22,716 nt of DNA from positions 1 to 22,716 of IMG/VR virus record IMGVR_UViG_3300032316_001083; one strand, written 5' to 3'. Position numbers and translations under genes: made by a program. This DNA comes from a virus. Below, one piece after another: positions 14,697 through 22,050 of this stretch. How positions within the stretch are numbered: the stretch's first letter is position 1; each line of letters begins with the position of its first letter. The notes beneath the pieces were generated by a model. The model was not told the origin of the DNA. It did no database searches and saw only the letters and a list, made by a program, of their open reading frames with translations.

Positions 14697-17156
14697 TCAG
14701 CGAAAGGCGCCCCGACGGCCACGCGCCGCGAGGGCGAGCGGGCTGCGGCCTGGGGCGGGGGCGGCGAGGGGTTGCGCACGGGCTGCGCGCGCCAGGCCGC
14801 CGGGCGAAGCCAAGGAGCGGCCCTGCGCAACCTGGGGAGAGAGGTAGGCAAAGTCCCTCAAGAAATCTCGATTGATGCCGCCCACAGGCCCGCCATCGGC
14901 GAACCGATCGAACAAAGAACCAACGAGGCCGCCTTCCCTGTAGCCATCACCGCTGTCGCCGGAAGGACCACCCCCCATATCGCCGCCGCTGGTGCTGGCT
15001 TCGCCACCCGGAGTGCCGCCCGGAGCGCCATCAGGAGAGTTGTCACCCTTCTCCCCGCCAACGCCAGGCGCATCCTTGTCACTGCCGAACGTGCCTTCGT
15101 TGACGTCGCCAATGCCCTTATCGCTACCGTAACCGCCAAAGATCGAACTTATGAAATCGCTTACGGTCGGAACGCTTTTTTCAACGCCAAGCATATCCGC
15201 AAGAGCTTCCGACGCGGCACCACGGGTGGCTGCCGCAATGCCTGGACCGATGCCGCCAGTTAGGGCGCCGAGACCAAAAGCCATGGCCGCGTCTTGCACA
15301 GCGGGCTCAGACAAGAAGCTGCCAAGGTCTTGCGCGAAGTTGCCAGTACCGGGCGCCCCGGTTGGGCCGGGTTCACCTCTTGTCCCGTCGCCTTCAGGCA
15401 TATTCAGGAAATCAAGGTTGGCCTTAGGCCCAAGCTCCATCGCAGCGCCTTGCCCAAACTCTCGCAAAGCATTGTCCCAGCCAACCTTTTCGACGCGATC
15501 GAGCCAATAGGCCTCAGCGCCAGCGTCTGGGTCTCGATTCAGGACCGAGTCGTAGAGGCTATCAATCGCAGACGCAGAGTCCGAGAAATTGCCGAACGGC
15601 GTCTGGGTGGTTTTGACGCTCGCGGCGTCAACGGTTGGGAGATTTTCGGCTTCAGGTTTGTATGTCGCGCTAATGTTTTCGAGAGCCGGAAGGTCTTCGA
15701 CGGTGATGCCGAGGCGATCCTTGACGTCGCGCTCAGTCATGGCGTCGAGATCACGCCGAGTTTCTTGGCGGGCCGTTTGGTCTTCGGAGGTAACGCCAGA
15801 CAGATCGCCAAGGCCGCTTGTGATGCTGCTGATGAGTGGAGTGCCGCCAAGGGCGGGGAGGGCCGTATTCGCGATGTTTGAAATGTCTTTTGAAACGCTG
15901 CCGGTGCTTGGCATGAACGGCCCCGCGTCCGGGTTCTGGACATAGGTGCCGCCTGCTGGCCCGCTAATGGTGGTCTGGCCTGCGGCGTTTGGAACAAACG
16001 TCGCCGGAAGCGGCCGAATGTCCCCGTCGCCACCGTCGCCACCGCCCCCCTCGATCGGCAGGCGGCGGACGGGAGACGTGCCGCTGAAACCCTCGCGCTG
16101 CCCGAAGAAGTTGCGCTCGTTGCCCAAGGCGTAGCGCTCGGCCTCTTCCGGCGGCCCGTAGTATTCGCGCATGAACAGCGGCTGGGTCGCCTGATAGACC
16201 TCGCCGCCCTGAGCCAAGCGCAACGGCTCCTGCTCAGGCATCGGCGTGACATAGCGGCGTTGGGCCTGCTGGACCATCTGCAGATGCCTTTCCATCGGAG
16301 AAATCGCCGTATCAGGGCTGCCCTGCATCTCAAGGCTCGCCATCACGCGCTGCAACGCGCCCGGATCCACCTCGGTCCGGCGCTGGCGCATGGCAGGCGG
16401 CGCCAGCGGAGGGGGCGGAGGCGGGAAGGGGATCGGCGTGGGCGGCTGGGCCACCACCGGCTGCGGAGCCGGCAACTCGGGCGCCTGGGCGGGCGCCTGG
16501 GCGGGAGCGGCGGCAACCGTCGAGGACGCGGGCGCGGGCGCGGGAGCCGGGGCGCCCCGGAAGCTGTCCAGGATACGGCCGGCGAACTGCGGGCCGGTCA
16601 TGTTCTCGTTGCCAGCGTTCCAGAGCACCGCGTTGCGGCCCACGATGTCAACGGCAGGGCGGTTGCCCTGCAGCAGGCTGACAGCGCCGCCAGCGCCCTG
16701 CTGGTGCGCGAGGTAGAGCGTCGGGGCGTCGATCTCGAAGCCGCGCCGGCGGAGCTGGCGGGCGTTGTCGGCCGCCAGGCGGGCGGCGGCCTCGGCGGAG
16801 GCGACCTCGTCGTAGGGGTCGCGCAGGCCCATGGCCGTGGCGGTGCGGGGGATGAACTGGAAGGGGCCGGCGGCGCGCGAGTTGCGGTTGAACAGGCGCG
16901 TGCCGTCGCTGCTCTCGATCTGGCGCACGCGAGCGAGGTAGCCCTCCGGCAGGTCGTACTGCTGCTCAAGCTGCGCGTAGAGGGCGGCGCGCTCCTCGGC
17001 GGAGGGGGCGGGGCGGCGGGCTCGGCCGCCGGAGGCGAGGCGCTGCGGGGCAGGCATGATCGAGCGGGTCGCGCGCTCTGCGACAGGCGCCAGCTCTTCG
17101 GGGGCGGAGCCGGTGACGGCGCGAGCCAGCCCGCCGAGGACTTTCGCGCGGCTCAC
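14697..17156 (-). CDS. Virion-associated lytic transglycosylase / ejection protein with DUF4214-like segment (819 aa)
   Basis: The chosen start is a GTG at 17156, 75 bases after the TerL stop. Residues ~57-165 look like a soluble lytic transglycosylase (SLT) domain: YLARVRQIESSDGTRLFNRN with catalytic Glu81, AAGPFQFIPRTATAMGL, and LYLAHQQGAGGA. It would cut peptidoglycan during DNA entry. A Pro/Ala-rich linker (~195-250) follows. Residues ~528-576 contain SLYDSVLNRDPDAGAEAYWL, matching DUF4214, a domain of secreted or surface proteins. GEPGPTGAPGTG is collagen-like, and the last third is Gly/Asp-rich with YREGGLVGSL and RFADGGPVGG signatures. Its position between TerL and portal is unusual for such a protein but occurs in podoviruses. 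The exact virion place is inferred. Confidence 0.82.
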   Translation of the reverse strand: MSRAKVLGGLARAVTGSAPEELAPVAERATRSIMPAPQRLASGGRARRPAPSAEERAALYAQLEQQYDLPEGYLARVRQIESSDGTRLFNRNSRAAGPFQFIPRTATAMGLRDPYDEVASAEAAARLAADNARQLRRRGFEIDAPTLYLAHQQGAGGAVSLLQGNRPAVDIVGRNAVLWNAGNENMTGPQFAGRILDSFRGAPAPAPAPASSTVAAAPAQAPAQAPELPAPQPVVAQPPTPIPFPPPPPPLAPPAMRQRRTEVDPGALQRVMASLEMQGSPDTAISPMERHLQMVQQAQRRYVTPMPEQEPLRLAQGGEVYQATQPLFMREYYGPPEEAERYALGNERNFFGQREGFSGTSPVRRLPIEGGGGDGGDGDIRPLPATFVPNAAGQTTISGPAGGTYVQNPDAGPFMPSTGSVSKDISNIANTALPALGGTPLISSITSGLGDLSGVTSEDQTARQETRRDLDAMTERDVKDRLGITVEDLPALENISATYKPEAENLPTVDAASVKTTQTPFGNFSDSASAIDSLYDSVLNRDPDAGAEAYWLDRVEKVGWDNALREFGQGAAMELGPKANLDFLNMPEGDGTRGEPGPTGAPGTGNFAQDLGSFLSEPAVQDAAMAFGLGALTGGIGPGIAAATRGAASEALADMLGVEKSVPTVSDFISSIFGGYGSDKGIGDVNEGTFGSDKDAPGVGGEKGDNSPDGAPGGTPGGEASTSGGDMGGGPSGDSGDGYREGGLVGSLFDRFADGGPVGGINRDFLRDFAYLSPQVAQGRSLASPGGLARAARAQPLAAPAPGRSPLALAARGRRGAFR

Positions 17157-17231
17157 GCCGTCACCGCCCTGTCGCCAAGCCGTGCTGGAGCGATCCGGCC
17201 GGCGCCAGTTGTTGAATTGGCAACTCTCGGA

Positions 17232-18704
17232 TCACGCAGCATAGGGGTTCCCGCGCCTCTTCGGCTGCCAGTAATCCTCGATTTCGCGGGGATTAGCAAC
17301 TGAAACCCCCATCTTGTCCACAACTACCCGCAGGGCCTGGGTCGCGCTGTCGACCAGATCGTCGTGGGCGATGCTCTTCTCGCCGCTGAAGCTGCAGATC
17401 TGCTCGATGAGGGGGTCGGCCCAGGACCGGGGCTGGCCGGGTCGCTTGTCGCTCTCGACAACCCAGACCATGCCGTTCGCGAAGAGGTGGCTGACCATGT
17501 GCAGGCGCTCGAGCTTGCTGGCGCGGCCGGGGTTGTACGCCACCGCCTGCAGGCCCTCGCGGGCGAGCATCTGGCGCAGGCTGATGCCGCTGCCCTTGTC
17601 CTCGATCACGCACAGGTCGGGCTTGCGGCCGGAGTTGCCGAGCAGGGGCGCGCCGTAGATCGGAGCGATGAGGGGCTTGTCGCGATCGCCGTACTGGACG
17701 GCCATCTCGCGCTTCGTGCGCTCGATGAGGTCGGGCATGCCGAGGCGCTCCTGCCAGCAGTCGAGCAGGAGGACGCCGTCCTGGCGGTCTTCGCGGAAGA
17801 GGCCCCAGACGCTGCAGCCGGTGAAGTCGGCGTCGCCGGTCTTGGAGTTGCGCGTGGCCTCGGTGAAGGCGGTGTCGAGCGAGAGCACGATCAGGTCGAA
17901 CACCGGCAGGGGCTTGTCGGCCGGCCAGAGCTGGATCCAGGAGCGCTTGATGATGCCCTGGTCGGCCGGGTCGAGCACCTCGGCGTGGATCTCCTGGCGG
18001 CCGAGGGCGGTGCCTTCGTACTGCAGGATCTGCTCGCGGAAGGTGGGCGCCAGGTTCTTGAGGTTGGCGTAGGTCGAGGCGCGGGAGACGGTGACGTCCT
18101 TGCCTTCGCGCTTGAGCAGCCGGGTGATGATGGGCTTGGGCTTGGGGGTGGTGGAGATCACGATGCGCGGCCGATCGCCCAGGCGCATGCCGAACATGAG
18201 CATGTCGAAGGCTTCCTCGGCTCGCTGCCAGGCGGCGAGCTCGTCGAGCCATCCGCCGTGGAACTGTGGGCCTCGGAAGCGCTCGGGGTTCTCGGCGGAG
18301 ATCCCCTTGATCAGGGATCCGTTGCGGAGCCGCAGCTCGACGTCGGTCTTGTTGTAGAGCGCGCCGCTGGAAGTGGGTTCGATCAGCTCCTGCGGGATGA
18401 CGGCGAGCAGGCCGCTCTCGCCCTCGAAGCAGGTGCCCACGAGGTCGCCGTAGGTGGGGGCGGAGACGAGCCATCGGGTGTTGGGGTTGGACCATGCCCA
18501 CCAGCCGATGGTCTCGGCCGAGGTTCTGGTTTTGCCTGCGCCTCGACCTGCGAGGAGGAGCCAGAGTGACCACCAGTCGCCGGCGGGGACGAGCTGGTGG
18601 TCGAGGGCTTTGTCCATCCACTCGGCGTGCCAGAGGAGGCCTCGGGCGACGTCGTTGGGGAGTTTGCCGATGAGTTCGATTTCGGCTGGCGTGAGCGCGC
18701 TCAC
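17232..18704 (-). CDS. terL: Terminase large subunit (490 aa)
   Basis: All landmarks of a packaging motor are present. The ATPase has AGRGAGKT at residues 52-59 (Walker A), WLDE with D154/E155 (Walker B plus catalytic Glu) and STTPKP at 184-189 (coupling motif). The RNase-H-like nuclease has LSLDTAF with D277, VIEDKGSG with E368/D369, and HDDLVDS with D448/D449. The length is usual for the family. A GTG at 18704 starts 12 bases after the small-subunit stop with only a weak SD, which suggests coupling. It cuts concatemeric DNA and drives it into the procapsid through the portal encoded two genes downstream. Confidence 0.96.
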   Translation of the reverse strand: MSALTPAEIELIGKLPNDVARGLLWHAEWMDKALDHQLVPAGDWWSLWLLLAGRGAGKTRTSAETIGWWAWSNPNTRWLVSAPTYGDLVGTCFEGESGLLAVIPQELIEPTSSGALYNKTDVELRLRNGSLIKGISAENPERFRGPQFHGGWLDELAAWQRAEEAFDMLMFGMRLGDRPRIVISTTPKPKPIITRLLKREGKDVTVSRASTYANLKNLAPTFREQILQYEGTALGRQEIHAEVLDPADQGIIKRSWIQLWPADKPLPVFDLIVLSLDTAFTEATRNSKTGDADFTGCSVWGLFREDRQDGVLLLDCWQERLGMPDLIERTKREMAVQYGDRDKPLIAPIYGAPLLGNSGRKPDLCVIEDKGSGISLRQMLAREGLQAVAYNPGRASKLERLHMVSHLFANGMVWVVESDKRPGQPRSWADPLIEQICSFSGEKSIAHDDLVDSATQALRVVVDKMGVSVANPREIEDYWQPKRRGNPYAA

Positions 18705-18716
18705 GGGTTTGGGCGC

Positions 18717-19289
18717 TTAGGCGTCTGGCTTGCGGTTGGCGCGGCGGCTTTCGATCGACGCGACGAGCTTCTCGACGAGCTTGGACTGGACGGAGACCTC
18801 GATGGGTTTTTCGCCGCCGGAGATCGTGATGTCCTGCTTTTCGGACCAGCCCATGCGCGCTTTGGACCAGAAGATTGCGGCTGCGGTGTTCCCGTTCATG
18901 GCTTGCTGAAACAGGGTTCCGGCGATTTTCGAGTTCGCGTCGGCCATGCCGATGTCGAGGTCGTCGCGGTAGTGGTCGTGGAGCGTTGGCTTCGAGATGC
19001 CGAGGAGGAGCGCGATTTGCTGCTGTGGGATGCCGTAGCCGGAGAGCTTTCGGGCGAGTTCGCGGGTTTCGTCGGTCGGCGTGTGCGGCTGGTTTGGCGT
19101 CGCGGTTTTCAGGGGTAGGCGTAGGCCGGGGGCGGGCAGCGGCTTGGGCTTCTTCGCGGGCTTGGCGCTGGCGTTGGCGGCGGTGGCGGTCGAGCGGGGC
19201 TTATCGTTCTGGGCGCGTTTCGGGCGTTGTGTGTTGGCGGGCTCGGCGGGGTTTTTCGATCGGGCGGTCATGGCTCTTGGCGCTGACAT
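18717..19289 (-). CDS. terS: Terminase small subunit (190 aa)
   Basis: Residues 1-70 are basic, Pro/Ala/Lys-rich and disordered. Residues 84-109 (GYGIPQQQIALLLGISKPTL onward) form a helix-turn-helix suited to recognising the packaging site. IFWSKARMGWSEKQDI at 139-154 is a conserved signature of small terminases (FW.K.R.GW). The C-terminus has helical SVQSKLVEKLVASIESRR for oligomerisation. It lies immediately before TerL. The start at 19289 is uncertain; ATG 19271 would give 184 residues, and neither has a strong SD. It is the first gene of the leftward arm after the control region. Confidence 0.9.
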   Translation of the reverse strand: MSAPRAMTARSKNPAEPANTQRPKRAQNDKPRSTATAANASAKPAKKPKPLPAPGLRLPLKTATPNQPHTPTDETRELARKLSGYGIPQQQIALLLGISKPTLHDHYRDDLDIGMADANSKIAGTLFQQAMNGNTAAAIFWSKARMGWSEKQDITISGGEKPIEVSVQSKLVEKLVASIESRRANRKPDA

Positions 19290-19481
19290 CGGGTTGGCCT
19301 GGAGGATATGGCGGCCGGGGCTGTCGGCGCAAGGGAAAATCGCCAGAAGCCCGAAAAAACAAGGGCTCAGACCGCCTCAACCGGGCCTTGAACCATAGAT
19401 CGGGGCTAAGTCGTTGATTTTGCTGCCTCTTTTATTAATCATACAATTCAAAATATTCTCTCCTATCTTACTCTCCTCTTA

Positions 19482-19490
19482 GGGGGGGGG
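19482..19490 (+). repeat. G9 homopolymer beside a pyrimidine tract
   Basis: Nine Gs follow a ~30-base C/T-rich stretch that starts near 19456 (TCTCTCCTATCTTACTCTCC). Such strand-asymmetric runs may form unusual DNA structures or vary in length. Nothing known is recognised. Confidence 0.6.
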
Positions 19491-19733
19491 CTTATAGGTG
19501 AGTGATTGAATACCTTTCTTCTCTCTTCCCTTGTTTACCTCTGAGTTGAAGACTTAAGAATTAAGAGTTTTAGTTTTTGGCGGTTTTCTGCGGGTTTGCG
19601 GCCGATTTTGGGGCTTGAGAAGTTGCCGCAACGCCTCAACACTTTGAAGAGTTTCCGGGGTTTTTGTCGCCGGATTGCTATTTTGGGACCGTTTTGGCGG
19701 CTGAAACTCTGCAGCGGATCGGCGCCTTGATGG

Positions 19734-19793
19734 CATATAAGAGCCGAATATTTGCCCGGAAAATGGGATATAACACCCCCCTGCGTTGCCTAG
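19734..19793 (+). repeat. Tandem repeat, degenerate partial copy (copy 0)
   Basis: Starts CATATAAGAGCCGAATATTT and aligns with the second half of the two clear copies (CATAT-A-AAGCC, then AATAT/GGATAT, then a GGGATAT/AGGGCAT block and a CCCTGCG/CCCTTGCG block). It begins 100 bases before the same point in copy 1. The first half is missing or eroded. Confidence 0.55.
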
Positions 19794-19891
19794 GGAATAG
19801 TCCGTATCCCCGGCCTTCACATCATTTTTTCTACATATGAAAGCCAAATATTCTACGTTAAATAGAGCATCTCCGCCTTTGCGTGGGCCGT
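19794..19891 (+). repeat. Tandem ~98-bp repeat, copy 1
   Basis: Begins GGAATAGTCCGTATCCC, then shares CATTTTTTCTACATAT, AAAGCC, AAATAG.GCATCTCCGCC and TTGCG.G with copy 2 at an offset of exactly 98 bases. The copies abut directly. Shared blocks are separated by variable 5-10 base spacers, as in arrays of protein-binding sites. Confidence 0.85.
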
Positions 19892-19991
19892 GGAATAGTC
19901 CGTATCCCTGGCTCTCGTCTCATTTTTTCTACATATAAAAGCCGGATATTATCCGCCAAATAGGGCATCTCCGCCCTTGCGGGGACCCCGT
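19892..19991 (+). repeat. Tandem ~98-bp repeat, copy 2
   Basis: Same blocks as copy 1. This copy also carries two perfect small palindromes: CGGATA-T-TATCCG (19943-19955) and CGGGG-A-CCCCG (19980-19990). The second sits just upstream of the start of the rightward arm and within a weak candidate promoter, so it may be the operator copy. A weaker CTCATTTT-like echo continues to ~20024. Confidence 0.85.
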
Positions 19992-20039
19992 AAATGCCCA
20001 TATTGTCGCTGACTACCTCATTTTGTGGAGATGAAAAAA

Positions 20040-20501
20040 ATGGCTGGACACATACAGAAGCAAGCTCTGATGGCCTCGGGCGCTGCCGAGCTGAAGGCGT
20101 TGCTGCTGAGTTGCGGGTGGTCTGTGCGCCAGGTTGCGCTGCGCGTTGGGGCTTCGGAGGCTGCTGGGGCGCGTTGGGTTGCAGGGGCCGAGGCGCCTCC
20201 GCCGGAGTTGATGTCTTGGCTGCGGGCTGTTGCGAGTGCGCTGGAGGGGGTGCCGGCCCCGCCAATGCCGGCGGTTCGTCGCGCTCGGGGACGTCCTCGG
20301 GGCGGCAGCTACGTGCTGGAGATACTGCGCTGGATTGGGAGGCCGGCGTCGGTGCGGGAGATGTGCGCCGGTGCGCCGCACTTTGAGCGGGAGGTTGCCG
20401 CTATCACCATGCGCCAGAACTTGGAGCGCCTAGTTGCGACGGGGCAGGTGCTGAAGTTGGATGGGAGCCCGATCACCTATGCGCTACCCGGCCAAAAATA
20501 A
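20040..20501 (+). CDS. DNA-binding regulator: HTH + AT-hook-like linker + winged-helix-like end (153 aa)
   Basis: The ATG at 20040 has GGAG nine bases upstream; an ATG at 20031 is too close to that SD. Residues ~15-62 (LLLSCGWSVRQVALRVGASE, then RWVAGAEAPPPELMSWL) fit an XRE-type helix-turn-helix. Residues 82-88 (ARGRPRG) match the core of an AT-hook, which binds the minor groove of A/T DNA. Residues ~90-153 (YVLEILRWIGRPASVREMC, then ITMRQNLERLVATGQVLKLD) look like a winged helix. It is the first gene of the rightward arm and faces the repeat-rich region, so autoregulation and control of the divergent arm are plausible. The domain calls are by eye; no repressor or activator role can be chosen. 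Confidence 0.75.
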   Translation: MAGHIQKQALMASGAAELKALLLSCGWSVRQVALRVGASEAAGARWVAGAEAPPPELMSWLRAVASALEGVPAPPMPAVRRARGRPRGGSYVLEILRWIGRPASVREMCAGAPHFEREVAAITMRQNLERLVATGQVLKLDGSPITYALPGQK

Positions 20502-20599
20502 TTCGCCGATCCGCGTTTGCGGGGTTGACGGTGATTCCCGCTTCGACGAAACTTCGCGTCACGGGAGCCGGCTGATCGGCCCCGGATGGAGATGCGAAG

Positions 20600-20953
20600 A
20601 TGCTCGCTTCTGATTCTGATATCCGCCCTGGCAAGAACCGGGTGAACGTCCGGCCCAGTGAAGATCAGGCGTCGAACATGGTGATCCCGGCCGAGGCTCA
20701 GGGTTACATAGACTGGGGTCAGGTGGACGAGAACATGACCTGCCGCCAGGTGGCGGTTCTGCTGACGGTGCGCGCCAATCCTGGCGTGTCGACGGGTGCT
20801 GTGGCTGCGCTGTTGGGTGTGCCTCAGCCGGTCGTGACGCGTGCGGTCGACAAGATGTTCAGCTTGGATTTGCTGCACCGGCTGCCTCACGCGGCCGATC
20901 GGCGTCTGGTGGAGCTGATGCCGGGTCCGATGCCGAAGAAGGGGGGTCGCTGA
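20600..20953 (+). CDS. MarR-like winged-helix protein (117 aa)
   Basis: The ATG at 20600 has TGGAG eight bases upstream. Residues 1-42 are polar. Residues ~46-110 (MTCRQVAVLLTVRANPGVST, then AVAALLGVPQPVVTRAVDKM, DLLHRLPHAADRRLVEL) follow the MarR pattern: helix-turn-helix, then a wing containing DRR. MarR proteins are usually 140-160 residues with dimerising helices at both ends; this one lacks the long C-terminal helix, so it is a reduced form. It is the second regulator of the arm. A 98-base gap (20502-20599) before it has no gene and no convincing promoter. Target unknown. Confidence 0.82.
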   Translation: MLASDSDIRPGKNRVNVRPSEDQASNMVIPAEAQGYIDWGQVDENMTCRQVAVLLTVRANPGVSTGAVAALLGVPQPVVTRAVDKMFSLDLLHRLPHAADRRLVELMPGPMPKKGGR

Positions 20954-20954
20954 G

Positions 20955-21158
20955 ATGATGTCCGAAAGCGTTTTTCTGGCGGCCCTTGCCGCCGTGGGCC
21001 AGCGGCTCGCGGAGTTGCGGAACGAGGCCATGGATCTTGCGATGCCGGACTCGGTGATCAACGGCCTGATGTGGCTGGGCGATGACGCGGCTGGGATCCT
21101 GGGCGACGCTGCTCACGCCGTTGCGAAGTCGATGGAGAGAGAAGATGGCCAAGTTTGA
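20955..21158 (+). CDS. Small hypothetical protein (67 aa)
   Basis: Starts one base after the stop of the MarR-like gene (ATGATG, so 20955 or 20958), with a G-rich SD-like run upstream. The product is helical and mostly acidic (LAALAAVGQRLAELRNEAMD, then NGLMWLGDDAAGILGDAAHA). There is no recognised motif. Its 3' end overlaps the next start by 14 bases. Dense packing supports it as a real gene of the early arm; function unknown. Confidence 0.7.
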   Translation: MMSESVFLAALAAVGQRLAELRNEAMDLAMPDSVINGLMWLGDDAAGILGDAAHAVAKSMEREDGQV

Positions 21159-21333
21159 GATGGCGATTGCGGTCGAGGACAAGGGCAACGTCCAGCTGGA
21201 GTTCTGGGCGGCCGACAACATCGACGACGTTGTGTTGAAGCTGACGCCGGAGATGGCGCTGGAGGCGGCCGAGGTTCTGGTGCGGGCGGCCCGCCAGGCC
21301 ATGCGGGTGGCGAAGAAGGAGAAGGCGTCGTGA
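21145..21333 (+). CDS. Small hypothetical protein (62 aa)
   Basis: The ATG at 21145 was chosen because GGAGAG lies just upstream; the open frame extends further 5' without a comparable start. The product starts MAKFEMAIAVEDKGNVQLEF and ends in a basic helix (VRAARQAMRVAKKEKAS). A short beta section is followed by amphipathic helix, which suggests a small ligand- or protein-binding fold. Its stop overlaps the next GTG by four bases. No family recognised. Confidence 0.72.
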   Translation: MAKFEMAIAVEDKGNVQLEFWAADNIDDVVLKLTPEMALEAAEVLVRAARQAMRVAKKEKAS

Positions 21334-21548
21334 CCTTTCGTGCAGACTTCCTGGCGGATGCCCCGGCTCACGTCCGGGGCACCAGCCTCTGGTCCTGGCA
21401 GCAGGCGATCGAGGGCAGCCGCAAGGCTGCGGCGGGCGGTGACCTGGGCCACGCTGCGTGGCTGCTGGCCCGCGCTGCTGCGGTGCGGCGTCAGATGGCA
21501 AAGATCTTGGCGTGCCCGCGTGCGCGCCAGGGGCTGGTGGCGCCATGA
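21330..21548 (+). CDS. Small hypothetical protein (72 aa)
   Basis: A GTG start at 21330 overlaps the upstream stop (GTGA), a typical coupled junction. The product is Ala/Arg-rich and helical (SWQQAIEGSRKAAAGGDLGH, then LLARAAAVRRQMAKILACPR), basic at its end. Nothing in it identifies a function. The stop again overlaps the next start (ATGA). Confidence 0.65.
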   Translation: MTFRADFLADAPAHVRGTSLWSWQQAIEGSRKAAAGGDLGHAAWLLARAAAVRRQMAKILACPRARQGLVAP

Positions 21549-21667
21549 ACCGGGACACGCGCGTGGTGCTGGTGGCATTCGCGATCGGGGCCATGTTCGG
21601 CCCCGCTCTGGTTTGGATTTTGGGTCTCACGCTGGCGGCGTGGGCCGGTTTGTTGGGAGGACACTGA
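21545..21667 (+). CDS. Tiny membrane protein (40 aa)
   Basis: The ATG at 21545 shares ATGA with the preceding stop. After MNRDTRV the chain is almost entirely hydrophobic (VLVAFAIGAMFGPALVWILG, then LTLAAWAGLLGGH), enough for one long or two short membrane helices. The length and hydrophobicity would suit a small inner-membrane peptide or a pinholin-like protein. Its place in the early regulatory arm, with no endolysin beside it, makes a lysis role unproven. Confidence 0.6.
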   Translation: MNRDTRVVLVAFAIGAMFGPALVWILGLTLAAWAGLLGGH

Positions 21668-21668
21668 C

Positions 21669-22049
21669 ATGGCGACGAAGATCACCCGTGATATGTTCAG
21701 CACCCGCTCGTTTCAAGTCATCACCGGCGTGATGAAATTCGAGACGCTGGAGCAGGTTGCTGAATGCTCTGAGTGGGATCTGCGCCGAGTACCCAACTTT
21801 GGTCTCAAGTCGCTGAAAGAGGTCAAGGAGGTACTGGAGGCGCATGGCCTTTATCTCGCCTCGAAGTCGAGCTGGAATCGTCCTGAGCTGAGTTCAGCCG
21901 CGCAGGCTGGGGCCGGGTATCTCGACATGCTGAGGGCTCTTCGGGTGATTGCCGAGTTCCCGTTGGCTGAGAGCACATCGCCGGACAGCGCGGCGGTCTA
22001 CATGCGGGCCCTCGCCCGCCACATCCTGGGCAGCGGAAGGGAGGCCTGA
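21669..22049 (+). CDS. RNA polymerase alpha-CTD-like protein (126 aa)
   Basis: The ATG at 21669 follows GGGAGGACACTGAC. Residues 11-72 align with the C-terminal domain of bacterial RpoA: STRSF.V...MKFETLEQVAECSEWDL, then VPNFGLKSLKEVKEVLEAHG, then L and a W.RP end like the alpha-CTD W.P. DNA-contact positions of E. coli alpha are largely kept: R265 is R13, G296 is G45, K298 is K47, S299 is S48, E302 is E51; N268 is Q16. One residue is inserted between the halves. No N-terminal dimerisation or assembly domain exists, so it is not an RNA polymerase subunit. A further ~55 residues (YLDMLRALRVIAEFPL onward) are helical and unassigned. It may bind UP-element-like DNA or host regulators to redirect transcription. 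Confidence 0.85.
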   Translation: MATKITRDMFSTRSFQVITGVMKFETLEQVAECSEWDLRRVPNFGLKSLKEVKEVLEAHGLYLASKSSWNRPELSSAAQAGAGYLDMLRALRVIAEFPLAESTSPDSAAVYMRALARHILGSGREA

Positions 22050-22050
22050 C

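Larger units (their letters stand above)
19290..20039. promoter_or_regulatory. Divergent control region between late and early arms (750 bp, non-coding)
   Basis: No credible gene is found here. The DNA is clearly richer in A/T than its surroundings. In order it holds: an AT-rich patch near 19430-19465 (TATGAT-type box on the minus strand, poor -35); a pyrimidine tract ending in nine Gs at 19482-19490; a stretch without recognised elements (~19500-19730); the ~98-bp repeats at 19734-19991; and a leader with GGAG before the ATG at 20040. A weak rightward promoter TTGCGG (19977) - 18 bases - TATTGT (20001) is possible. As the only place where the two arms diverge, it should contain the promoters of both, and perhaps an origin or packaging site (inference). 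Confidence 0.65.

Noticed and set aside
17364-18569. Rightward 401-codon frame opposite terL
   Set aside because: Antisense to all the terminase catalytic motifs; no SD, no domain.
19554-19847. Leftward open frame of 97 codons in the control region
   Set aside because: Its first part is only the translated tandem repeat (copy 1 and the decayed copy), the rest is low-complexity Lys/Pro/Arg, and no SD precedes it.
19734-19991. CRISPR array
   Set aside because: Period of ~98 bases with similarity spread over the whole unit, only 2-3 copies and no short identical repeat with unique spacers.
19858-20265. Leftward open frame of 135 codons overlapping the first rightward gene
   Set aside because: It runs antisense through the regulator gene and then through repeat copy 2; Pro/Gln/Arg-rich composition is that of a GC-rich shadow frame.
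21545-21667. Holin
   Set aside because: Hydrophobic and small, but no endolysin or spanin gene is beside it and it lies in the regulatory arm; kept as a membrane protein only.
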